Source: Fibrobacterota bacterium | GTDB taxonomy: Bacteria; Fibrobacterota; Chitinivibrionia; Chitinivibrionales; Chitinispirillaceae | Assembly: GCA_023436145.1 (NCBI GenBank) | Contig: JAEZKP010000101.1 | Span: forward strand, 62,001 to 126,000 | DNA length: 64,000 bases | Direction of reading: 5' to 3' | Shown: positions 1 to 8,856 of the stretch, one piece after another | Position numbering within the stretch: position 1 is the stretch's first letter | Layout: each line of letters begins with the position of its first letter | Notes under the pieces: generated by a model | Databases searched by the model: none | The model's input: only the letters and a program-made list of their open reading frames with translations | Told to the model about the DNA's origin: nothing | Position numbers and translations under genes: made by a program

Positions 1-992
1 TGCAAGACTTCAAGCCGTCCGCTATTCTTGCCGACAGCCACCAATTTACTGCATCCAGTGAGCTTATTGCTTCTAAACTAAACTGCCCACTGATATTTAA
101 TAGCGCTTATGGAAGTTATTCGATGTTTCAATCTGAACATCATTTAACCAATTTTCCGTTCAACCCCTTTACCGGAGCACTTTTGGCCATACTTAAAAAA
201 CTTCTGGGTAAAGGCTTAACAGAGTATACCAGATTATTTAATAACCGTAAATTCAATTCCGATCAGTATATCAACAATTTTCTCACCGATTACTGGAACA
301 GGTATCTGAAAACAAATCTTTCTGGATCACCTAAACTGACTATCTCCTCCGGAACAGGCATTTTGGAAAAAAAATACTTATATGAACACATTTCTATTCC
401 AGATCATGTCTTTCAGGTGGGACCAGTCGCTTACTCACCTACACATCTTCTTAGTGATGATTTGTCGGACTGGCTCTACCTTAATTCCAGATCTGTAATA
501 TTCGTATGCCTTGGAACTATGGTCAAAGGAGTATTCCCTTTTTTCAACCACATTGTCCAGGCTGCGGTCACGCAAGGCTACAGGGTACTATGGTCATATT
601 ATGAAAAGCCCTGGAAAAACTCTATGGATTCAGCCGACTTGCGCTGGGAAAAATGGGTGCCGCAACTCGATATACTGGCTCATGAAAATGTGGAAATTTT
701 CATCTCTCATTGCGGTTCAGGTGCAATAAGACAAGCTCTCTGGTTCTGCAAACCTGTAATCAGCATCCCTTTTCTCTGGGACCAATTCTACAATGCCTGG
801 GTTATAGAAAAACTTTGCGGAATTCCCCCCCTCAATAAAGAAAACATCACTGTAAAGTCGATTATCTCCCGTATTAGAACTGTGCAGTCCAACATAACAA
901 GATTTCAACAGATCTGTACTGAATTTAGAAGCAATGAGGGTAGTAAATTACTTATTAATAGGATTGTAAAGCACATTAATTCAAATCAATAA
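1..992 (+). CDS. Glycosyltransferase, UGT/MGT-like (5'-truncated by window edge)
   Basis: The reading frame is open from base 3, before the first ATG at 123, so the gene begins outside the window and only its C-terminal part (about 330 residues) is visible. A Gly-rich nucleotide-sugar pocket (HCGSGAIRQAL, from about base 708) and the following PVISIPFLWDQFYNAW segment match the acceptor/donor-binding C-terminal half of GT1/GT28 enzymes such as UDP-glucuronosyl/macrolide glycosyltransferases. The upstream in-frame segment (PSAILADSHQFTA) looks like the usual N-terminal domain strand, supporting a longer gene. It probably transfers a sugar from a nucleotide donor to a lipid or secondary metabolite; the acceptor cannot be told. 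It converges on a minus-strand polysaccharide gene cluster. Confidence 0.85.
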   Translation, partial: QDFKPSAILADSHQFTASSELIASKLNCPLIFNSAYGSYSMFQSEHHLTNFPFNPFTGALLAILKKLLGKGLTEYTRLFNNRKFNSDQYINNFLTDYWNRYLKTNLSGSPKLTISSGTGILEKKYLYEHISIPDHVFQVGPVAYSPTHLLSDDLSDWLYLNSRSVIFVCLGTMVKGVFPFFNHIVQAAVTQGYRVLWSYYEKPWKNSMDSADLRWEKWVPQLDILAHENVEIFISHCGSGAIRQALWFCKPVISIPFLWDQFYNAWVIEKLCGIPPLNKENITVKSIISRIRTVQSNITRFQQICTEFRSNEGSKLLINRIVKHINSNQ

Positions 993-1067
993 CCAGTTTT
1001 TACATTAACATCTGTCTCTATGCAGCCGATATTTTCATGCTTGTTCCGCTTCGTATCTGAATTTCCC

Positions 1068-2198
1068 TTAGCCTGATCTTGTTGGAATTATGGTTATTAT
1101 GCTTCTGGCTTCTTTTATAAGGTTGCTCCTGATCATATTTACCTTGGTAAAAAGATACTCCTGTATTGATTCGGTTTTCTCATATATTGTTTCACTCAAA
1201 TGCATAAGCATTTCGGGTTCCAGCTTATCACATCTCAAATTATACTGTCCCAGATTGAGACTTTCCATGAAATCTCTGCATTTAGGACGGTATTCGATCA
1301 TTATATGGGGAGTGTAAGTACAGGCAGCAAGTATTACTGAATGCAACTTTTCTCCTATGAAAAGATCAACTTTTCGCAGTTCTTTTTTGAATCGATGAAC
1401 ATTCATGTAATTTCCCAATACAACCTCCTGAGGTATCAAACCTGCTGAGCGGATTATATGGGTGAGAAATGGGATATCTTCTTTCCATACCGGGAAAAAC
1501 TTAAGGTGCCACCCTGACTGAACCAGGTGTTTAATAAAAGAGATCATTACAGAAGCGATCTTTTCATCACTTCCACCCCAAAGATTGCCATTTGTATAGC
1601 CTAAATTTATCCCGATGGTTTTGGTCATCTGTTTTTTCTTAACGGTGCTATCGGCAAACCACAATGCAGGATCACCAATTACTTTTATTTCCTGGTTTAC
1701 TCCCCCGTCCCGCAGAATCGAAGCAGAATGGGGGCCTCTGACCCCAATGTATTTACAAGTATTCAAATAATCAACCCAGGAGGGGATATCACAATAGCTG
1801 TTTTTCAAACTATTAAGAAATGTGGGATCGGCCACACCTGTACCAAAAACGACATTAACTCTTGCTTTACATTTCATCATCAGTTCAAGAAAACTCTTAC
1901 TTACATTTATTAATGTTCCCCCGCCAAGAAAACTGACCAGAAAAGGCGTATGCTCCTGTCCTGACATTCGTAGGAGCTTTCCCCAGTAATGTTTGGAATA
2001 CAGGAAAAAATCGGGTGAAAACAAGGCTCTGAAAGCATTCAGAAGAATCTTATCACCCAGATTTTCATAAACGCATCCGTGATAGGCTACTTTGGGCTTG
2101 CTGGTAGTGAGAAAACCAATATCTTCCAGAAGAGCGGATATTTGTGCTTTAACCGGATCGAGTAAGATTTCTTTCGCTTTATTATTGTGCAAAAGCAT
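1068..2198 (-). CDS. Polysaccharide pyruvyl transferase family protein
   Basis: The 376-aa product fits the polysaccharide pyruvyl transferase (WcaK/CsaB, PF04230) family. The glycine-rich FLGGGTLINV segment (about residues 89-98), VNVVFGTGVADP, YIGVRGPHSASIL, VIGDPALWF and the C-terminal FIGEKLHSVILAACTYTP block are the family landmarks, and the length is typical. Such enzymes move pyruvate from phosphoenolpyruvate onto a sugar hydroxyl of cell-surface polysaccharides, giving an acidic ketal; some members act in other surface-glycan steps. It is the last gene of a minus-strand set with a GT4 enzyme, an epimerase and a deacetylase, so a decoration step on the same exopolysaccharide is inferred. 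The ATG at 2198 is the only convincing start. Confidence 0.85.
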   Translation of the reverse strand: MLLHNNKAKEILLDPVKAQISALLEDIGFLTTSKPKVAYHGCVYENLGDKILLNAFRALFSPDFFLYSKHYWGKLLRMSGQEHTPFLVSFLGGGTLINVSKSFLELMMKCKARVNVVFGTGVADPTFLNSLKNSYCDIPSWVDYLNTCKYIGVRGPHSASILRDGGVNQEIKVIGDPALWFADSTVKKKQMTKTIGINLGYTNGNLWGGSDEKIASVMISFIKHLVQSGWHLKFFPVWKEDIPFLTHIIRSAGLIPQEVVLGNYMNVHRFKKELRKVDLFIGEKLHSVILAACTYTPHIMIEYRPKCRDFMESLNLGQYNLRCDKLEPEMLMHLSETIYEKTESIQEYLFTKVNMIRSNLIKEARSIITIIPTRSG

Positions 2199-2274
2199 AG
2201 ATTAAAATTATTCCACCTGGATTTTTTTTTAAATTATCTGATCCAATTCATAAAAGGGTTCTTTTTTCCGGTTC

Positions 2275-3489
2275 TCAATTGTGTTTTTTTTCTGTTAGCT
2301 GCAGGTGGTACTTGTTAATAGTGTCTTTAAATCCGCTGGTAACCGAGTCCCATGAATATCTACTGGCCAGCTTATAGCAATTCTGAGCTATCAATTTATA
2401 GCTTTGATAATCTATGGAAAGTAACTCCTTTATTCCCTGAAGCATCTCCTGTTTTGAGTCACCAACCCATCCATGTTCCCCAGTTGTCATGGGGATACCG
2501 GTAGCTCCTTCTTTATTAGTGACAACAGGCGTATAACAAATAAGTGCCTCCAATACCTTATTTTTCAAACCTCCACCTAAAAACATGGGGCATATTACCA
2601 GTTTCGATTTTTCTATGAAAGAAAAAACATCAGCCACATTGGCATGAATAAAAATACGCGGATTGGTGTTGCATAATTCGACTAGCTGAGGATCAGGATT
2701 TCTCCCTACAATAAGCAATTTCAATTTTGCAAATCGTTCTGAAATTTCCGGCCAAATCTCTTTGACTATAAAATTGACAGCATCCACGTTTGGTGCATAA
2801 TTCAAAGAACCTGTAAAAATGAGATAATCCGATTCAAACTTTGTTTTCAGATCGATATTTCTGGAGAGGATTTGTATTCCATTGGAGACAGTAATTACCG
2901 TGTTATGAGGAAGAGATCTTTTTATGTAAGCGCAATCGGAATCTGTGATACCAATAATTTTTATCCTGCGGCTGACAAAACGTCGTTTTATCCTTTTAAG
3001 GTAGATAAGATCCACCGACCCCAATGCCGGATTTCTTTTTTTTCTGGCTATTTGATTATGTAAATTACGGGCAATTGAGTCGCAGAAATCACAGAATATC
3101 AGTGGAGTCCTATCGGATTGTCCATAATAAATCAAAGAATCCAGACCAAAATATAAAGCCAGGTCCGCGCCAATATCATTTTGGGCAATAAATGATTGGT
3201 ATCCGGGATAATATCTGAAACCCGGCAAGAAGATCATCTCTTTTTTTGGGGAAAAAAAAGAGCCGATAAGGTTGATTTTGTTAAATTTGAGTTTTACAGG
3301 CATACTTGAGTCAAATCCGAACACTGTAGCGTCTGGTAATTGCTCTTTAATCTTTAGGGGGGATCCTGGGATAAAGATAGAAAGCTGGAAAAAGCGCATT
3401 AAGCCTTTAAGCAAGTTAATGTATCTGTAAGCCCAACCATTATTTATTTCCTGAAAAGGAGAGCTGAGTACTACTTTTATTTTCAACAT
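2275..3489 (-). CDS. Glycosyltransferase family 4 (exosortase-locus type)
   Basis: This 404-aa protein has the two-Rossmann GT-B layout of GT4 enzymes: an N-terminal acceptor domain starting IKVVLSSPFQEINNGWAYR and a C-terminal donor domain with LLIVGRNPDP, the FIEKSKLVICPMFLGGG segment and the E-x7-E-like KNKVLEAL motif. The pattern of GGGLKNKVLEA followed by PVVTNKEGATGI resembles the TIGR03087 group of sugar transferases found beside EpsH1/exosortase genes, although I recognised this by eye only. It acts at the cytoplasmic face of the membrane on a lipid-linked oligosaccharide, by family inference. It is separated by 74 nt from the epimerase gene upstream and reads the same way. Confidence 0.85.
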   Translation of the reverse strand: MLKIKVVLSSPFQEINNGWAYRYINLLKGLMRFFQLSIFIPGSPLKIKEQLPDATVFGFDSSMPVKLKFNKINLIGSFFSPKKEMIFLPGFRYYPGYQSFIAQNDIGADLALYFGLDSLIYYGQSDRTPLIFCDFCDSIARNLHNQIARKKRNPALGSVDLIYLKRIKRRFVSRRIKIIGITDSDCAYIKRSLPHNTVITVSNGIQILSRNIDLKTKFESDYLIFTGSLNYAPNVDAVNFIVKEIWPEISERFAKLKLLIVGRNPDPQLVELCNTNPRIFIHANVADVFSFIEKSKLVICPMFLGGGLKNKVLEALICYTPVVTNKEGATGIPMTTGEHGWVGDSKQEMLQGIKELLSIDYQSYKLIAQNCYKLASRYSWDSVTSGFKDTINKYHLQLTEKKHN

Positions 3490-3563
3490 ATTCGTCTCTA
3501 TTTAGAATTTGTAATATTTCAGGCAGAACTGTTTTAATAAACAGGCAACAATTGTACCATCTT

Positions 3564-4559
3564 TCAATAAAGACAATCACTGCCACAATCCCTTGCCCAG
3601 TCTTTTATAGCTTCCGAAAGAGGGTAATCGAATCTGAAACCGGAACTAATAAGTTTTCGGGATGAAATATTGGTGGAATTGACCAGTTTGATTATTCTTT
3701 CCGGAACCAGCCCCATGTTTCTTACAAATGGTATTGGCATCAAATTGACTATAGCAGTAGTTGCGGAAATCAGAGAATAAGGCACCACAATTTCTGGTGC
3801 TCTGTAACCCAGGGTTTTTTTAAAGCTCTGAACGACTTCTTTAATGGTAATCTTCTCTGGATAGCATAAGTTAAAAAGGTAAGATCCTGGAGATCTGTTT
3901 GCAGCGTCGGATAAAAATTTACAGAGATCCTTCACATAGACACAGGCTTTAATGGTATCCTGCCGGCCAGGATAGGCAAATACTCCTTTCTGTAAGGCAT
4001 TGGCGATTCTGGTAAAATTACCGCCCTCTCCTTTTCCAAATACCACCCCCGGTCTGGCTATTGTGAGCATTCTTTGTTTGGGAGCTTTATTCAACCACTC
4101 CTTGTGAATATATTCGGCAATGATTTTTGATGATCCATAGGGGATAAGTGGCATGGGAATAAGTTCCTCTGTTTTCTCATCCTCACCTGGACCATATACA
4201 GAAATTGAAGATGTGAAAATGATTTTTTCACATCCGCTGTTTTCTGCGAACTGACAGATATTTCTGGCACCATGAATGTTGGCCTCAAAATATTCATGTG
4301 CGGCATAACCTGGAGTGGTATGTATAGCTGCCAGATTGTAAATACATTCAACTGATTTATCATACTTGGTTTCATCTATGGGCTGTCGCACATCGCAATG
4401 AATGAATTTAATTCGGTTATCCTCAGGAATAGAGGTACCAGGGTGCCAGCAAGGGGTTTTTATATCAGCCAGATAAACCGTTTCGAACCTGGGAAGTAAA
4501 TTTTTTACCAGATGAGTTCCAATAAAGCCACTTCCCCCGAAAACCACAACTGATTTCAT
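3564..4559 (-). CDS. NAD-dependent sugar epimerase/dehydratase (extended SDR)
   Basis: The 331-aa product starts with the Rossmann fingerprint GGSGFIGTHL (residues 8-17) followed by an acidic residue at the end of strand 2, and carries the SDR catalytic elements: FTSSISVYGPG (Ser) and YGSSK (Tyr/Lys pair). Length and layout match extended SDR nucleotide-sugar epimerases/dehydratases. It would interconvert or oxidise a nucleotide sugar in the cytoplasm to supply the neighbouring glycosyltransferases; the exact substrate is not evident. Its ATG overlaps the stop of the upstream deacetylase gene by 4 nt (ATGA), indicating translational coupling. Confidence 0.88.
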   Translation of the reverse strand: MKSVVVFGGSGFIGTHLVKNLLPRFETVYLADIKTPCWHPGTSIPEDNRIKFIHCDVRQPIDETKYDKSVECIYNLAAIHTTPGYAAHEYFEANIHGARNICQFAENSGCEKIIFTSSISVYGPGEDEKTEELIPMPLIPYGSSKIIAEYIHKEWLNKAPKQRMLTIARPGVVFGKGEGGNFTRIANALQKGVFAYPGRQDTIKACVYVKDLCKFLSDAANRSPGSYLFNLCYPEKITIKEVVQSFKKTLGYRAPEIVVPYSLISATTAIVNLMPIPFVRNMGLVPERIIKLVNSTNISSRKLISSGFRFDYPLSEAIKDWARDCGSDCLY

Positions 4560-5455
4560 ATTTTTTCCCTCATCACAGATAGTGAATCACGGCTGAGGAC
4601 TTCTACTGGAGTATATTTGTTCCAATCGATCAGTGCTTTGGCTCCGCTAATATCGGTAAATTGAAAGTATTCCAGAATTTTTTTTAACTTTGAATAGGCA
4701 TTTTTCAAGCCCACATAAGATTTAAACCTTCTTCCCAGGGGTAAGCCCGGTAACAAAGGTTGGTGAGTGTCAAAATCTCTGGGATGGAAATATGACATTA
4801 CATAATCTGAACGGCTGATAAGCCAGTGGATCAGTGAATAAGGAAACAGCCTGAAGTAGCCTCCACCGGAAAACACAATCCGCTTGCCAAGAAAGGATAG
4901 GGTATTTATCGGAAACTCCCTGATTTCACCGCTGGAGGTGTGAATAATAACCGGTTTTGTAGCAGCAAAATCTTTTAAACCTCCGTGACCTCTGGATGCA
5001 GGAAAAACAGAGGAATCGTTCTCTATTCCGCACTCAGCGATTATTTCGAAGGCCCAGAGATTTTCTGTGGTAATGGAGAAACCCGGGACACGGAAACTGC
5101 GGATTTTTTTTCCGGTAATACTCTCCAGTGTATCTATTGACTTGCGTAAATCTTCCCGGAATTGTCCGGGGCTCAGCCGATATGCTAACTGATGATAATT
5201 TGTGTGGCTACCTATTTCATATCCTTCCCGGTCAAGCGCACTGATTACCCGGGGATACTTTTCTGCAACCCATCCAAGACAGAAGAAAGTGGCATTCTGT
5301 TTACATTTCTGCAACAGTTCTATTATTCTATCGGTGTTTTTATGAATTCGTACTTCATAGTTATTCCAGCAATCTACTGAGTTCACAGCCTCGATATCCA
5401 ACAGATGAAACCATTCCTCAATGTCGAATGTTAATATTCGCACCGGCTTCTCCAT
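4556..5455 (-). CDS. Polysaccharide deacetylase (NodB domain, exosortase-locus type)
   Basis: A NodB-type carbohydrate esterase with LTFDIEEWFHLL near the N-terminus, GSHTNYHQL (metal-binding His-x-x-x-His-like motif) and SFRVPGFSIT. The long C-terminal extension (FRLFPYSLIHWLI, SYFHPRDFDTHQP) resembles the DUF3473 tail of the PEP-CTERM/exosortase-associated deacetylase group (TIGR03006). These enzymes remove N-acetyl groups from glycan amino sugars. The ATG at 5455 is preferred because AGAGGTG lies just before it; an in-frame ATG at 5470 would add five residues but has no ribosome site. It is the first gene of the minus-strand epimerase-GT4-pyruvyl transferase set and is divergent from the export gene at 5762. 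Confidence 0.88.
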   Translation of the reverse strand: MEKPVRILTFDIEEWFHLLDIEAVNSVDCWNNYEVRIHKNTDRIIELLQKCKQNATFFCLGWVAEKYPRVISALDREGYEIGSHTNYHQLAYRLSPGQFREDLRKSIDTLESITGKKIRSFRVPGFSITTENLWAFEIIAECGIENDSSVFPASRGHGGLKDFAATKPVIIHTSSGEIREFPINTLSFLGKRIVFSGGGYFRLFPYSLIHWLISRSDYVMSYFHPRDFDTHQPLLPGLPLGRRFKSYVGLKNAYSKLKKILEYFQFTDISGAKALIDWNKYTPVEVLSRDSLSVMREKI

Positions 5456-5761
5456 ATCACCTCTTTTCATGGGAGAATATTACTATGTTTTGTTTTGTGG
5501 GTGCAATTATATTTCATTATATTATGTATAGTTTTTTCTTGGAAGCTTCTATTTTATAGGCTTGCAAATCCTGTGCAATTATTCTCCTGAGGCTATTTTC
5601 CTTTTTATAATTCATTATTAAAAACGGGCTTTTCCCGTTTTCCCTCTATCCTTATTTCCATCTTTTCTTTTTTTAATCAGGAACAAGGATTGCTATTTCA
5701 ATTAACAGTGAATCAAAAGTATATCCGGCGGAAAATAAAATTCACCCAGGAGACATTTATA
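5456..5761. promoter_or_regulatory. Divergent intergenic region with hairpin and direct repeats
   Basis: This 306-nt AT-rich stretch must hold promoters for both diverging exopolysaccharide units, though I could not fix a convincing -35/-10 pair. It contains a perfect hairpin with 8-bp arms (5621-5628 and 5634-5641, loop CTTTT); in the minus direction it is followed by a T-rich tract, as in an intrinsic terminator, and in the plus direction it would sit in the 5' leader of the export operon. The 10-mer GTGCAATTAT occurs twice, at 5501-5510 and 5573-5582, and could be a protein-binding site. Confidence 0.4.
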
Positions 5762-6481
5762 ATGCATACATTAGCCTTTTCAGAAATTATCCTTCTAATC
5801 GGCTTTCTTTTTCACCTGGCAGATGCTCAGGACTCCGCCACTGTTTACCCATTACAAGACAACTCCATATCTTTACATTCAGTTTCACTTCCGTCAAAAT
5901 CCGAAAAAGTCTGGATCTCTGTTTTTAAACCTAACGAAGCAGTTTCCATACAGGTTTTCCCTGACTCCACCTCCTTTTTTAATGGTGTTTACAAGATAGA
6001 TGAACAGGGTTGTATTAATCTTCCGGTTATCGGTAAGCTGTATATTACCGACCTGAGTGAATCTGCGCTTATTGACACCATTAAAAGCCGCTGCATCGAT
6101 TATCTGCCCTTCCCCAATATCAATATTTCTCCTATGATCCGTTTATCTCTTTTCGGCGGTTTTTATAAACCAGGCCTCTACTGGATTGATTCCCAAAACA
6201 GTCTCTGGGATGCCATTCAGATGGCCGGTGGTTTAATGCGGGAAGATGGGTTGAAACTTTTACGCTGGGAGAGGGATGGAAAAGTGATTTCCAACAATTT
6301 GATATCTCTTTATCAATCCGGAACATCTCTTAAGTCAATTGGTTTTTGTTCCGGAGACCAACTCTGCATTACTGCACGCCCCAAAGTCGAACTTTCTTTC
6401 AGAGAGCACTTTGTTCCCTTTTTCACCCTTTTTCTTACTGCCCTCAGTACCGGTTTATCCATATACACACTTTCCAGATAA
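5762..6481 (+). CDS. SLBB-domain polysaccharide export protein (Wza-like)
   Basis: A 239-aa exported protein with an N-terminal signal peptide (hydrophobic residues about 6-21, cleavage near ADAQD), a polysaccharide-export domain (NEAVSIQVFPDS; YKIDEQGCINLPVIGKL) and a SLBB-like segment (LSLFGGFYKPGLYWID, then MAGGLMREDGLKLL). The C-terminus ends in a hydrophobic helix (about residues 213-236). Wza-like proteins form the outer-membrane/periplasmic exit for capsule or exopolysaccharide. The frame is open back to a TTG at 5690, but the ATG at 5762 has AGGAG nine bases upstream and gives an immediate signal peptide. A Wzc-like kinase follows 10 nt later, the usual export pair. Confidence 0.88.
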   Translation: MHTLAFSEIILLIGFLFHLADAQDSATVYPLQDNSISLHSVSLPSKSEKVWISVFKPNEAVSIQVFPDSTSFFNGVYKIDEQGCINLPVIGKLYITDLSESALIDTIKSRCIDYLPFPNINISPMIRLSLFGGFYKPGLYWIDSQNSLWDAIQMAGGLMREDGLKLLRWERDGKVISNNLISLYQSGTSLKSIGFCSGDQLCITARPKVELSFREHFVPFFTLFLTALSTGLSIYTLSR

Positions 6482-6491
6482 GAGATTTTAC

Positions 6492-8855
6492 ATGGAACAA
6501 CAAACTTCAATTAAAAACATTGATTTTGGATACATAATCCATCACTATCTGCATCTTTTCTGGCGATGGAAATGGTATTTCCTTCTGGCTATCCCTTCCT
6601 CGGCACTACTGGCAGTAATGATGGTCTCATTTTTAGGACTCACTAAAAAACCTCCACTCACTGCAACTGTTCTTATTGGAGTTGAGAAACAACCTTCTCA
6701 AAATCTGTGGAACATAGATTATATGAATCTGAATAAAGAAAGATTACTTCTTAACCGTAATTTCCTGGAGAAAGTGGTACGTAAACTTTCTTTACAGTTC
6801 AGTGTATCCGGTTATTCCCGATACGATATTTTTGATTCGGTTCTGGTAGACAGTTCTGCTCCTCTGGGTTCTTTTAATCTGGAAATCGACAATATTAACC
6901 AGAACCTCTTTCGTATTAAATATTCCAATGCTCAAAAAGGTATACTAGATAAGACCATTGAACTGGGCGCAATCTCACTACTTGACACCCTAAACCTAAA
7001 GGGGGTTCATCTTTACTTTTCCAAATCTTTCCTGCAGAACCCTCACTCTTTCGCATTCTCTGTGCGTTCCATGCGTTCCGCCATAGATAATATTCTGGGC
7101 AGATTAAAAGTCACCAGCCCCAATCCCCGGGAACAAACCTATTACTTTTCTGTATTACTGGAAGGAACCGATTATCCGCTGGTTTCTCAAACTGTCAACA
7201 CTATCGCAGACATGTTTGTGGAGAGCAATCTCTCCTGGAAACAGAACAGAATAAGAGAAACCCTGAACATTTTAGAAAAACAACTCCTGGCTGCCGAAAG
7301 TCAGCTCTCAAAATCTAAAAACGATTTAAAATTTTTCCTGGCCCAAAATCCCGATGTTGGATTGAGCCAAAGTACTCAATTGGCCATGAACGAACTTATC
7401 CGGCTGGAAACCGGATCCATGGAATACAATAACCTTGCTGATCAAACTCATGATCTGAAAAACCGCCTCAGCGTCTGCTCCCACGATGAAAGTGAACGGG
7501 TTATTAGTGAGGCAATTGCATTTCTGCAAATTCACGGAAGCCTCTCTGCCACATCCCTTCAACTCAGCCTCACCCAGCATCAGGAGGAGAAACGCAACAC
7601 TACCGGTAACTATGACCGTAATCATCCTATATTTAAGGAAATAGACAGTAAATTATCCAATCTTAAATTCAGAACCTTACAGGCTCTGGATTCCTTTGTT
7701 TTACAATTAAATAAAGCCAGATCCGACAAACATCAATCCATCGGCAGAATCACTTCGCGACTGCAAAGTATTCCAAGCAAAGAGCTTCAGCTTGCCGAAC
7801 TTCAGAAAAGACAAGAGATAAACTCCGAGATATATTCTTCGTTACTCATTAAATTCAATGAAGCCAAACTCACTGAAACTGTACAAAAGGCAGATGCTTT
7901 CATCATGGATTACGCCGTACAACCCATACCCCCCTCTCCCAGAAATCAGCAAATCAATGCCCTGATGCTGATTCTTCTGACCATTACAGTCATAACCCTG
8001 GGTCCGGCTATACTTTTCGATCTGCTGGATAAAACAGCCAGAACTGAACAGGAACTTCGAAGACTTGTCCCCTACAACTTCCTGATCACTTTACCTAAGA
8101 TAAGACACCTTAAGACCGCCAAAAAATCGGGTAATGACAAGCCCAAAAATAAAACTGAAAAAACACATAAAAATTGGATTCTTATCTCTGATCCCAAAAA
8201 ATTCTATCCATCCTACTCCACAGAACTCTTCAGGTCCTTGAATACCAAAATTCAACTGGATCTATTCAATGAGATCGATAAAAGTATTGCAGTATCAAGT
8301 CTTAACATGGGCGAAGGCAAATCTACCGTGGCTGCAAATCTGGCGCTTTCTATAGCTGAGCATGGCATCAAAACCATCCTCATCGACTGTGATATTCGTA
8401 GAGGCATCTCTCATGAGCTATTCAATTTAGCAAAAAGCCCCGGTCTCTCTGATTACCTTACAAATGCTCAAAACAACAGCAATCCCTCGTTTCCAAATGT
8501 CCCGGTGCAACGCACTCTCAATCCCAACTTGTGGCTTATCAGCTGTGGTCAGCAGGTAGATAATCCTCAGAAATTTCTAAGTTCAACAGCTATGATTGCA
8601 CTCAAAAGACGACTTCTGCAACAGCCATTTTTCCTGGTATTTGATTCTCCCCCAATCGGTCTGGCTACCGATGCAGCCCTGTTAAGCAATCTGGTTTCCA
8701 GATTCCTTTTGGTAGTCAAAGCAGGATACACTAATACAATTGAGCTATGTAAAATTATCCAGAAGGACTTTCCTGTTATCGAAAGTAAAATAATGGGTGT
8801 AATACTCAACATGGGTGAGACTGTAAAGCAATCCAGTTATTATAAATATTATTAA
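6492..8855 (+). CDS. Chain-length determinant / tyrosine autokinase (Wzc-like BY-kinase)
   Basis: The 787-aa protein joins a Wzz-type periplasmic domain, flanked by membrane helices near residues 29-48 and 490-513 and with a long coiled-coil middle, to a cytoplasmic BY-kinase ATPase. Walker A is SLNMGEGKST (about residues 604-613), Walker A' is LIDCDIRRG and Walker B is FDSPPIG (about residue 716). The C-terminus has a small tyrosine cluster (SSYYKYY), the autophosphorylated tail. It controls polymer length and drives export together with the Wza-like protein just upstream. The frame extends upstream to 6339 but that would overlap the wza-like gene; ATG 6492 gives the usual short cytoplasmic N-terminus. 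Confidence 0.92.
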   Translation: MEQQTSIKNIDFGYIIHHYLHLFWRWKWYFLLAIPSSALLAVMMVSFLGLTKKPPLTATVLIGVEKQPSQNLWNIDYMNLNKERLLLNRNFLEKVVRKLSLQFSVSGYSRYDIFDSVLVDSSAPLGSFNLEIDNINQNLFRIKYSNAQKGILDKTIELGAISLLDTLNLKGVHLYFSKSFLQNPHSFAFSVRSMRSAIDNILGRLKVTSPNPREQTYYFSVLLEGTDYPLVSQTVNTIADMFVESNLSWKQNRIRETLNILEKQLLAAESQLSKSKNDLKFFLAQNPDVGLSQSTQLAMNELIRLETGSMEYNNLADQTHDLKNRLSVCSHDESERVISEAIAFLQIHGSLSATSLQLSLTQHQEEKRNTTGNYDRNHPIFKEIDSKLSNLKFRTLQALDSFVLQLNKARSDKHQSIGRITSRLQSIPSKELQLAELQKRQEINSEIYSSLLIKFNEAKLTETVQKADAFIMDYAVQPIPPSPRNQQINALMLILLTITVITLGPAILFDLLDKTARTEQELRRLVPYNFLITLPKIRHLKTAKKSGNDKPKNKTEKTHKNWILISDPKKFYPSYSTELFRSLNTKIQLDLFNEIDKSIAVSSLNMGEGKSTVAANLALSIAEHGIKTILIDCDIRRGISHELFNLAKSPGLSDYLTNAQNNSNPSFPNVPVQRTLNPNLWLISCGQQVDNPQKFLSSTAMIALKRRLLQQPFFLVFDSPPIGLATDAALLSNLVSRFLLVVKAGYTNTIELCKIIQKDFPVIESKIMGVILNMGETVKQSSYYKYY

Positions 8856-8856
8856 T

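Noticed and set aside
7326..7625. 99-aa open frame antisense to the Wzc-like kinase
   Set aside because: Covered by the coiled-coil region of the kinase; no supporting motifs.
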